A stretch of DNA of 12,040 nt from Thermoflexus sp. (GTDB taxonomy: Bacteria; Chloroflexota; Anaerolineae; Thermoflexales; Thermoflexaceae). Under the pieces are notes generated by a model. That model was not told the origin of the DNA, made no database searches, and saw nothing but the letters and a program-made list of their open reading frames with translations. Each line of letters starts with the position of its first letter. Positions within the stretch are counted from its first letter, which is position 1. Made by a program: the position numbers and the translations under genes. The stretch spans positions 1 to 12,040 of the forward strand of contig JAGHYO010000054.1 in assembly GCA_017743605.1 (NCBI GenBank), read 5' to 3'. Of the stretch, positions 6,660-12,040 are shown piece by piece.

Positions 6660-8024
6660 GTGGCGCGATCGCGAACGGAATATGTCTGCCAGAAGTGTGG
6701 GGCGGTGCACCCGAAATGGATGGGGCGCTGCCCGGATTGTGGGGAGTGGAACACCCTGGTGGAGATGACCCCCGCTCCTACCGTGCGGGTGGTAGGCCTC
6801 GCCGGGAAGCCGGGGGCCCAGCCGGTGCCGCTCCCGGCGGTGGCGGCCGCCGAGGTGACACGCTGGCCGCTGCCCATCGGGGAGTTCTCTCGGGTGCTGG
6901 GCGGGGGCGTGGTGCCCGGATCCTTAGTGCTGGTGGCCGGAGACCCGGGCATCGGGAAATCCACCCTGCTGATGCAACTGGCCGATCGCATGGCCGGACC
7001 CGAGTTCCCCGTTCTATACATCTCCGGCGAGGAGTCCCTCGGCCAGCTCAAGATGCGCGCCGACCGTCTGGGCCTGCACAGCCCTTATCTGTATCTCCTA
7101 AACGAAACCCGGATGGATGCCCTGGCGGATCATATCCAGGGGATGCGACCCCGCCTGGTGATCGTGGACTCCATCCAGACCGTCTACGTGGAGGAGATCC
7201 CCTCGCCTCCCGGGAGCGTCAGCCAGGTGCGCGAGTGCGCCGTCCGGTTTCAGGCCATGGCCAAGCACCTGGGGATCACCATTTTCATGATCGGCCACGT
7301 CACCAAAGCGGGTCTGATCGCTGGGCCCAAGCTCTTGGAGCACGTTGTGGACACCGTCCTCTATCTGGAAGGGGATCGTTATCACGCCTTCCGCCTGCTG
7401 CGCAGCGTGAAGAACCGATTCGGGGCCACTTCGGAAGTGGGAGTCTTCGAGATGCGCGGGGACGGCATGGCCGAGGTGCCCAATCCCTCAGAGCTCTTCC
7501 TGGCCGAGCGCCTGATCCAGGCCTCCGGCTCCGCGGTTGCGGTGACCATGGAGGGCACGCGCCCGCTGCTGGTGGAGATCCAGGCCCTGGTCAGCCCAGC
7601 CCCTCCCGGAGCCGCCCGACGCACGGCCAACGGCGTGGATCCCTACCGCCTGCTGCTCCTGGTCGCCGTGCTCACCAAACGGGTGGGCCTGCGTCTGCAC
7701 GATCAAGATCTCTTCGTCAACGTGGTCGGCGGGTTGCGGGTGGACGAGCCCGCCGCCGACCTGGCCGTCGCCATGGCCATCGTCTCCTCCGCCCGGGATC
7801 GTCCCCTCCCGCCGGACATGGTGTTCGTCGGGGAGGTCGGGCTGTCCGGCGAGTTGCGGGCGGTAGGACAGATGGAGCTGCGCTTGGCGGAAGCGGCCCA
7901 GCTGGGCTTCCGGCGCTGTCTCCTCCCCCGAACCGCCCGACGCCTTCGGGAGGTCCCTTCGGAGCTCACCCTGTTGCCCGCGCGCACCCTCGCAGAGGCG
8001 ATCTCCGTGGCCTTCCCCGGATGA
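6660..8024 (+). CDS. radA: DNA repair protein RadA (Sms)
   Basis: A full-length 454-aa RadA, a RecA-like ATPase and branch-migration helicase that acts with RecA in recombinational repair. In order: a C4 zinc finger (C10-x2-C13, C24-x2-C27, within WMGRCPDCGEWNTLVE), the RecA-like core with Walker A G94-D-P-G-I-G-K-S-T, the RadA-specific KNRFG motif (residues 251-255), and a C-terminal Lon-protease-like domain (about 285-454) with GLRVDEPAADLAVAMAIVSS and VGEVGLSGELR. The start is GTG, with GGAG 8 nt upstream; no other start would keep the zinc finger intact. It is the only complete plus-strand gene here. Its stop lies 4 nt from the end of the convergent DUF72 pseudogene. Nothing suggests loss of function. 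Confidence 0.98.
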   Translation: MARSRTEYVCQKCGAVHPKWMGRCPDCGEWNTLVEMTPAPTVRVVGLAGKPGAQPVPLPAVAAAEVTRWPLPIGEFSRVLGGGVVPGSLVLVAGDPGIGKSTLLMQLADRMAGPEFPVLYISGEESLGQLKMRADRLGLHSPYLYLLNETRMDALADHIQGMRPRLVIVDSIQTVYVEEIPSPPGSVSQVRECAVRFQAMAKHLGITIFMIGHVTKAGLIAGPKLLEHVVDTVLYLEGDRYHAFRLLRSVKNRFGATSEVGVFEMRGDGMAEVPNPSELFLAERLIQASGSAVAVTMEGTRPLLVEIQALVSPAPPGAARRTANGVDPYRLLLLVAVLTKRVGLRLHDQDLFVNVVGGLRVDEPAADLAVAMAIVSSARDRPLPPDMVFVGEVGLSGELRAVGQMELRLAEAAQLGFRRCLLPRTARRLREVPSELTLLPARTLAEAISVAFPG

Positions 8025-8028
8025 CCGC

Positions 8029-8730
8029 TCACACTGGCATCTCTCGCGGCTCCACGGCGTTGATCCAGGCGTGTCCGAAGGCGTCGTGGTTGAAATGCGC
8101 GCAGACCTCATAGCCGGCGCGCAGGAACCCCCGGATGCGCTCTGCTTAGGCCGCCCGCTCTTCACGGGAGTGGCGCCCCACATAGAGGGCCATCGATCCG
8201 TGAAACTAGATATGCGCCGCTGGCACGGCCACCCGGAGCAAGGGAGAGCGCCCTGGCGTATCGAACAGACCGAAGAAGAGCGCGTCTCGGGCCGTCACCT
8301 CCCGCGCCGGCGCGGTCCACCCGAGGGGGTCCCGGAGCTCAAACACGTGGAGCATATCCAGGGGGAGGATGGCCGTGAACTCTGCCAGACGGCTGGGATC
8401 CGCTGGCTATTCTGGGGGGAAGGTGATAGAGGATCGGCACCGGGCGCGCTCTAAGAAGCGCGCGAGGGGCGCCGTGCAATCCCTCAGCCGGCGGACGCGG
8501 GCAAGCTACCGGTTGGTCTTCACCGCGCAGCGGAAACCTTCAGGGGCTTGAGCACGCCAGCGGTCGAAAGCCACCTCGGAGAGCCGTCGCACAGAGGGCG
8601 TCGTTGATCTCCACCGTGTCGAGGGGGCTGCATCACCGGAAAATCACTGACGCTGCAGGAGATCTTCCGGGTCAAAAGCCCCGCGTCAGTGGAAGTGGAT
8701 CCACCCCGATGTCCTGATCCGGCGACGGGG
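8029..8730 (-). pseudogene. Decayed DUF72 (YecE-like) gene
   Basis: Minus-strand translation gives a nearly full-length DUF72/YecE protein in pieces: RIRTSGW (N-terminus, near 8720), RGAFDPEDLLQRQ, LDTVEIN (shifted frame, 8623-8603), AFDRWRAQAPEGFRCAVKTN (8571-8512), ADPSRLAEFTAILPL, FHGSMALYVGRHSREE and AERIRGFLRAGYEVCAHFNH near the C-terminus. In-frame stops occur at 8688-8686 (TGA), 8646-8644 (TGA), 8508-8506, 8409-8407, 8208-8206 (TAG) and 8148-8146 (TAA). Most fall where the family has Trp, as if TGG had mutated. Frameshifts are visible near 8640-8624, near 8595 and around 8445-8412, where PILYHLPP appears in another frame. It lies about 5 nt after the DUF4062-like gene and was probably the last gene of that operon. 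The family's function is unknown. Confidence 0.88.
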
Positions 8731-8735
8731 GCCCC

Positions 8736-9281
8736 TCAGCGCTCCCCCAGGATGATGGCGCTGCGATCCGCGCCCCGGGCCACAGCGGGAGCCTGAGGCG
8801 TCTCCTCTTCCAGCGCTTTCATCCGCGCTGTCAACCCTTCGATCTCATCCAGGTGGAGCCGCAACGTCTCCGCCAGATCCAGCAAGGCCTGGATCAGGTG
8901 ACGTTCAAAGGCATGGCGGAAGGCAGCCAGCGAATCGAAAACGATGCGCTCGACCTTCGCCCCTTGCTCGCTCAACCACAGGGCCGCCGCCGGGCTGTGC
9001 GGGACCTCTTTCACGAAGACCAGGGTCCGCTTCCGTGCTCGGACCGCCCGCCCCCACTCCAGCCCCATGGGCGCAGCGTAATCCGCACCCAAAATGAAGG
9101 CATAAAGATGTGCAGCTTCCACAGCCTCCAGCGCGGGAGACAGAGCCTCCCCGGGCTTTGGGGTGTGCTGGATCGCCCATCCCAGCCGGACGGGAAGCTT
9201 AGCCACCACTTGCCCGACGACCTCCCGCTCCGCCTCCAGCTCTGGGCTGCTGCTCACGAAGAGCCGAATGGGCTCCGCCAT
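8736..9281 (-). CDS. DUF4062 / TIR-like domain protein
   Basis: A 181-aa protein. The N-terminal domain (about residues 4-125) has the pattern of DUF4062 and related TIR-like folds. It shows the strand-turn IRLFVSSSPELEAEREVV (FVSS followed by E-x2-R), a second core strand AHLYAFILGADYAAP with Gly65, then E75 in MGLEWGRAVRARKRTLVFVKE. The last motif resembles the Glu-helix that carries the catalytic Glu in TIR/nucleosidase relatives. Residues about 135-165 form an amphipathic, probably coiled-coil helix (LAETLRLHLDEIEGLTARMKALEEE), followed by a short tail. I use the ATG at 9281-9279, with GGAG 7 nt upstream; the frame is open a further 25 codons but would overlap the ThiS/MoaD-like gene. Enzymatic activity is not demonstrable from sequence. 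It is the fourth gene of the operon. Confidence 0.75.
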   Translation of the reverse strand: MAEPIRLFVSSSPELEAEREVVGQVVAKLPVRLGWAIQHTPKPGEALSPALEAVEAAHLYAFILGADYAAPMGLEWGRAVRARKRTLVFVKEVPHSPAAALWLSEQGAKVERIVFDSLAAFRHAFERHLIQALLDLAETLRLHLDEIEGLTARMKALEEETPQAPAVARGADRSAIILGER

Positions 9282-9309
9282 GGTCTCGCTCCAGGGTGTC
9301 GCCGTGGAT

Positions 9310-9558
9310 TCATTCAGCGCATCCTCCCACCACCGGTGGGAAAAGGCGGACCACATCCCCAGGCTGAAGAGGCATATCCAGCGTGGCCTGGACTTCGTTC
9401 ACAAAGACCGCGTGGATGAGCTCCGGGGGGATCCCCAGCGCCGCCGCGACATCACGAGGGGTGCCTCCCTCCGGGAGCTCCACCGGGATCCCCTCATCCC
9501 GGACCCCGGCCGGACGGTAGCGGCGCAGGATGGCATGCAGCTTCGCTGTCACCTGCAT
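9310..9558 (-). CDS. ThiS/MoaD-family ubiquitin-like protein
   Basis: An 82-aa beta-grasp protein of the MoaD/ThiS class. Such proteins act as sulfur carriers or protein modifiers after their C-terminal Gly-Gly is adenylated by an E1-like enzyme. Recognisable parts are VTAKLHAILRRYRP, VELPEGGTPRDVAAALGIPPEL, AVFVNEVQATLDMPLQPGDVVRLFPPV and the G78-G79 pair. Unusually the diglycine is not terminal: C80-A81-E82 follow it, so activation would need removal of three residues, as for some bacterial and archaeal ubiquitin-like proteins processed by JAMM peptidases. The start ATG lies 6 nt after the stop of the 153-aa gene, with GGAG at 9 nt. No E1-like or MoaE-like gene is nearby, which argues against a dedicated molybdopterin role. 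Family assignment is solid; function is open. Confidence 0.88.
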   Translation of the reverse strand: MQVTAKLHAILRRYRPAGVRDEGIPVELPEGGTPRDVAAALGIPPELIHAVFVNEVQATLDMPLQPGDVVRLFPPVVGGCAE

Positions 9559-9564
9559 CGGGGC

Positions 9565-10026
9565 TCACTCCAGGACCGGTCGGATCCCCTGATGCACCAC
9601 ACGGCCGCCGATGGTCTGGAGGATCTTCTGAGGATCTTCCCACCGGCCAGTGCGTTTCTGGAGGGCCTGAGCGATCTGTCGCGGGGTCATAGGCTGGTTG
9701 CTGTTCAACAGCAGCAGCCGGAACACCGCATCGGTGAGCGGGGTCTGAGAAGTGATGAAATCCGACTGGCGGCTGCAATGCTGCAGAAGGATGTGCCACA
9801 GTCCATCCACCCGCCGCACCTCCGCGGTCTCTGGATCCACGCAGTCAATCTCCATATCTTCCGGATAGGCGAGAAGGCGCTCCCGATGCTCCGGACAGAG
9901 ATGGCTGATCAAATACGCGCGCAAATCCTGGCCTTTGCGCTTCCACCAGTCCAGGTCAATGTGGAAGGGGGTGTCAAGGGTGGGCTTGATCAGGCGCTGC
10001 AGCGATGGCGCCGGACGGTCGCTCAT
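9565..10026 (-). CDS. Conserved protein with winged-helix-like C-terminus
   Basis: A 153-aa protein of unknown function. Its start ATG overlaps the stop of the upstream 522-aa gene in an ATGA tetranucleotide (10026-10023), and GGAGGAG lies just before it, so the two are translationally coupled. The N-terminal half contains KPTLDTPFHIDLDWW and a set of His/Cys residues (H42, C44, H47, C62, H78, H83, C84) that might bind a metal. The C-terminal part, about residues 95-153 (LTDAVFRLLLLNSNQPMTPRQIAQAL...ILQTIGGRVVHQGIRPVLE), has the helix-helix-wing pattern of a winged helix-turn-helix. I have an impression of similar proteins in Chloroflexota but cannot name the family. The absence of other domains suggests a DNA- or RNA-binding partner of the 522-aa protein. 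Confidence 0.8.
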   Translation of the reverse strand: MSDRPAPSLQRLIKPTLDTPFHIDLDWWKRKGQDLRAYLISHLCPEHRERLLAYPEDMEIDCVDPETAEVRRVDGLWHILLQHCSRQSDFITSQTPLTDAVFRLLLLNSNQPMTPRQIAQALQKRTGRWEDPQKILQTIGGRVVHQGIRPVLE

Positions 10027-11591
10027 GTCTCCTCCTCCCGCCACCGCCAGTATCCGTCGCCCAGGTAGACGCACCCAGGCAGGCTCATCATCTCCTCGAA
10101 CAACGGCTCCGGCGGCGTCCGGATCAGCAGGTTCACGGCCTGATAGAGCGTGCGGGCGTGGACGGTGCCCTGAGGGGTGAGAGAGGCCAGCGTCGGAAGC
10201 AGCTGCTGAGCCAGAGCCCGGGCCGGGCGATTCCGCCAGCGGATCCACAGCTCCTCCATAGCCACCGGATCATCGATGAAGATCAGGCTCTGGTCGTCGA
10301 ACTCGCCGGGGATCTGACGGCGGAGCATCTCAAAAACCAACTGGCCTTCCTCCACCCGAACCACCCGCACCCAGTCCCGCCGGCTGCGGCCTCGCAATGT
10401 CACTTGGATCACGCCGGGCTCCGGGGCGCGCCGGAAGGCCACCAGGCAGCCCGGCTGAACTCGATAGGCCTCATACCATTCTTTGAGGCCAAAGACGTAT
10501 TTCCGTTCCCGAACCACCCATCCGGGCCAGCGTCGGCCGCTGACCGGGTCTTCAAACTCGAAGCGGATGCGATGGGTTCGGCCCAGAGGGAAGACCTGGC
10601 CGGTGCGCCGGGTGAGGGGGGCCGTCCCGCTCCGCAGATGAGGATACGAAGCGACCTGGATCACCTCTTCGGACTCCCCCAGGCCCGGTCGGATCTCTTC
10701 CGGGTTGCTGAGCTCGTCATCGATCTCCGCCGCGATGCGACGCAGGGCCTCATCGAGGCGCGCGCCATCCCCTCCGTAAGATCGACCTTGCAGGCGGGGC
10801 GGCGTCTCCTGCACCTCGGGGAGCTGCATCCGCCGCAGAAACCACAGGAACTGGCCCGCCGGGCCCACCTCATCGAAGCGGGGATCCCGGTAAAGGGCCG
10901 CGTTCAAGGAAAAGACCCGCAGGGGCAGGGAGACATCCGTCGGGAGCTCCAGATGGGACAGAAGCTCCTCCGGCGACAGGGGCCCTCCGCCGTGGACGTC
11001 GAGGACGGCCTCTGCCAAGTTCAAGTGGCCCTCGTGGAGCTCCACCAGCAACGCCCGGGGGAACCAGTGATCCCCCACCCGGACGAAGTCCAGGCTGGCC
11101 TCCAGCCGCGCCCGTAGCTGCTCCCGGATGCGCTGCCCCGACCGGGCCCAGACCTCCTCCAGGCACAGCGCTTTCTCATCAGGACCCCGCAACTCGTCCA
11201 GATCGTTGAGGCGGTGTGGAAGCGGATACTCCGCGGCGAACTCCCGAACGGTCCCGTCCTCTTCAAAGCACACCTGGATGACCTTGAAGGGGCCGATCTC
11301 GGGATTATGGCCCTCGCGGATCCCCACCACTGTCCCCACCGCAAAGCCCATGTGCGGAAAGAACAGGCGCTCCCCCACCTCATAGCGATCCCGAGGGCGG
11401 AAGGGACGGGTGCCGGCGAGGGCGGCACGCCGGCGCTCCTCGATCCCCCGCAGACGCTGCTGGATCAGGGCGCGGGTCAGCTCCTCATCGGTGCGGGGGA
11501 GAGGATCCTCTAAGAAGCGGTTCAGCAGCACCTCCAGATCCGCTTCCGTGATCTCCAGACGCTCCCAATCCATCGGGCTGGGCCATGCCAT
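10023..11591 (-). CDS. Large conserved multidomain protein of unknown function (operon head)
   Basis: A 522-aa protein that I cannot name. Residues 1-60 are helical and charged. About 69-130 (RYEVGERLFFPHMGFAVGTVVGIREG...IQVCFEEDG) look like an SH3-like beta-barrel. About 345-450 (THRIRFEFEDPVSGRRWPGWVV...YVFGLKEWYEAYRVQPGCLVAFRR) are strand-rich with a 'GL..W......PG..V.F' pattern reminiscent of DNA-binding pseudobarrels. About 455-522 (LAQQLLPTLASL...HARTLYQAVNLL...GCVYLGDGYWRW) resemble a HARE-type or other winged helix. There is no signal peptide or membrane segment. The frame is open upstream to 11816, but the promoter -10 at 11702-11697 lies inside that extension, so translation must begin later; I choose ATG 11591-11589 (AGGAG about 12 nt upstream). 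ATG 11573 or GTG 11600 are alternatives. Confidence 0.8.
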   Translation of the reverse strand: MAWPSPMDWERLEITEADLEVLLNRFLEDPLPRTDEELTRALIQQRLRGIEERRRAALAGTRPFRPRDRYEVGERLFFPHMGFAVGTVVGIREGHNPEIGPFKVIQVCFEEDGTVREFAAEYPLPHRLNDLDELRGPDEKALCLEEVWARSGQRIREQLRARLEASLDFVRVGDHWFPRALLVELHEGHLNLAEAVLDVHGGGPLSPEELLSHLELPTDVSLPLRVFSLNAALYRDPRFDEVGPAGQFLWFLRRMQLPEVQETPPRLQGRSYGGDGARLDEALRRIAAEIDDELSNPEEIRPGLGESEEVIQVASYPHLRSGTAPLTRRTGQVFPLGRTHRIRFEFEDPVSGRRWPGWVVRERKYVFGLKEWYEAYRVQPGCLVAFRRAPEPGVIQVTLRGRSRRDWVRVVRVEEGQLVFEMLRRQIPGEFDDQSLIFIDDPVAMEELWIRWRNRPARALAQQLLPTLASLTPQGTVHARTLYQAVNLLIRTPPEPLFEEMMSLPGCVYLGDGYWRWREEET

Positions 11592-11696
11592 CGCCGCCAC
11601 TTGCTCCTCACAGATCCGCCCTGAAGCCTGCGATGCCGCGCTCCCCAAGGGGCAACGCCCCGCGATTCTCACACTGAAGCGATGGGATCCTACGAG

Positions 11697-11725
11697 ATTA
11701 TATCGAGGCCGAACCAGAGCAGCAA
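11697..11725 (-). promoter_or_regulatory. Promoter of the 522-aa / ThiS-MoaD-like / DUF4062-like operon
   Basis: The minus strand has TTGCTG (11725-11720), a 17-nt spacer and a perfect TATAAT (11702-11697). The predicted start is around 11690, giving a leader of about 100 nt before the ATG at 11591. The leader contains a GGGGC-GTT-GCCCC hairpin (11661-11649) that could alternatively pair as CCCC-TT-GGGG. The promoter diverges from the riboswitch promoter about 100 bp to the right. Confidence 0.75.
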
Positions 11726-11804
11726 CTGCATAGGCCTCTGCGCTCTGAGGGCGCCGCGACCTCCTCTCAGGAGCCCAGAAGGCGACGGGATCAGAGGGGT
11801 GGAC

Positions 11805-11833
11805 TTGCGTGGGCAAAGGATCCTCGCTATAAT
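11805..11833 (+). promoter_or_regulatory. Promoter of the SAM-riboswitch transcript
   Basis: TTGCGT (11805-11810), a 17-nt spacer and a perfect TATAAT (11828-11833) precede the riboswitch aptamer by about 30 nt. Predicted start is around 11840. Spacing and hexamers are near ideal for a housekeeping sigma-A/70 promoter, as expected when control is exerted by the leader RNA. Confidence 0.85.
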
Positions 11834-11863
11834 CGGTCCAAACAACCGAATATGGGTGCCGCT

Positions 11864-12004
11864 CTTATCCAGAGTGGGCGGAGGGACCCGGCCCGATGAA
11901 GCCCCGGCAACCTGCCCGCCACAGCGGGCGGCCGATCGGCGAACGGCCGTGCGGGCAAGGTGCCAAGTCCGGCAGAAGCGTTCGCCGCGCTTCTGGGAGA
12001 TAAG
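11864..12004 (+). ncRNA. SAM-I (S-box) riboswitch aptamer
   Basis: The leader matches the S-box consensus in order. P1 is CTTATC (11864-11869) paired with GATAAG (11999-12004). AGAG and GGAGGGA (11880-11886) form the P2 kink-turn side, then GGCCC, GATGAA (11895-11900) and GGCAACC (11906-11912). P3 is extended, with GCCCGC/GCGGGC arms. The conserved GGTGCCAAGTCC (11959-11970) follows, then P4 CAGAAGCG/CGCTTCTG (11973-11980 with 11988-11995). The RNA binds S-adenosylmethionine and in known cases shuts down methionine or SAM biosynthesis and uptake genes when SAM is high. The regulated gene lies to the right of the window. Confidence 0.95.
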
Positions 12005-12007
12005 GGT

Positions 12008-12040
12008 GGCCTGACGCGAGGCCCCTTTTCCCAGAAGGGG
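12008..12040 (+). terminator. Expression platform / probable terminator of the SAM riboswitch (cut by window end)
   Basis: Just after P1, CCCCTT (12022-12027) and AAGGGG (12035-12040) can form a hairpin ending at the window edge; whether a T-run follows cannot be seen. A smaller GGCCT/AGGCC hairpin (12008-12012 with 12019-12023) overlaps it. TCCCAGAAG (12029-12037) is perfectly complementary to CTTCTGGGA (11990-11998), the P4 3' strand plus junction, giving a 9-bp alternative pairing that would exclude both P4 and the terminator stem. Confidence 0.6.

Noticed and set aside
6695..8113. Second plus-strand frame inside radA (about 472 codons)
   Set aside because: It is a +1-type shadow of radA, rich in Gly/Arg/Pro without domain motifs; the radA frame has all family motifs.
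7488..8183. Minus-strand frame overlapping the radA 3' end and the DUF72 pseudogene
   Set aside because: It is antisense to radA's conserved Lon-like domain and out of frame with the DUF72 remnant; its composition is low-complexity shadow sequence.
8029..8730. Stop-codon recoding of Trp (TGA/TAG read-through) as an explanation for the DUF72 gene
   Set aside because: TAA and TAG also interrupt it, frameshifts are present, and neighbouring intact genes use TGA and TAG as true stops.
11592..11816. N-terminal extension of the 522-aa protein by 75 codons
   Set aside because: The TTGCTG-17-TATAAT promoter and predicted transcript start lie inside it, its composition is unlike the rest of the protein, and it has no RBS.

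Overview
The window looks like a chromosomal segment of a GC-rich, probably thermophilic member of the Chloroflexota (Thermoflexus/Anaerolineae-like). That placement is inferred from the high GC content, the GroEL/DnaK sequences, the CPKGH-type FmdB protein and gene families I associate with this phylum; it was not tested by any search. Most genes lie on the minus strand. Only radA and a riboswitch leader at the right edge are on the plus strand.

Left part (1-6061, minus strand) is a chaperone supercluster. Read in the direction of transcription it runs: a small Cys-rich metal-binding protein, dnaK, a double-BON protein, hsp20, groES, groEL, an FmdB zinc-ribbon gene, and the start of a lipoprotein gene that leaves the window. 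There are two heat-shock promoters, one before the Cys-rich gene/dnaK and one before hsp20-groES-groEL. Both carry the same unusual architecture: 8-bp elements of the type CTCTWATG repeated at 11-bp steps, ending exactly 9 bp before a -10 hexamer, with no recognisable -35. I see no CIRCE/HrcA operator. This shared element is the strongest candidate for an undescribed regulatory system here.

Middle part: a spacer of about 500 bp (6062-6560) separates the dnaK promoter from radA and holds at most a frameshifted gene remnant. radA (plus strand) is intact and has a good extended -10 promoter. Converging on its 3' end is a full-length but heavily decayed DUF72/YecE-family pseudogene (8029-8730), with six in-frame stops and frameshifts.

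Right part (8736-11591, minus strand) is a tight operon of four intact genes. They encode a 522-aa multidomain protein with a C-terminal winged-helix-like end, a 153-aa protein with a winged-helix-like end, a ThiS/MoaD-type ubiquitin-like protein, and a DUF4062/TIR-like protein. The DUF72 pseudogene appears to be its decayed last member. A TTGCTG-17-TATAAT promoter drives it. I cannot name its function; co-occurrence of a beta-grasp protein with a DUF4062-like protein and two putative nucleic-acid-binding proteins makes it worth a second look.

Right edge (11805-12040, plus strand): a TTGCGT-17-TATAAT promoter is followed by a clear SAM-I (S-box) riboswitch. Its expression platform seems to compete with P4 and the P4/P1 junction. 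The controlled gene, probably methionine/SAM metabolism, lies outside the window.
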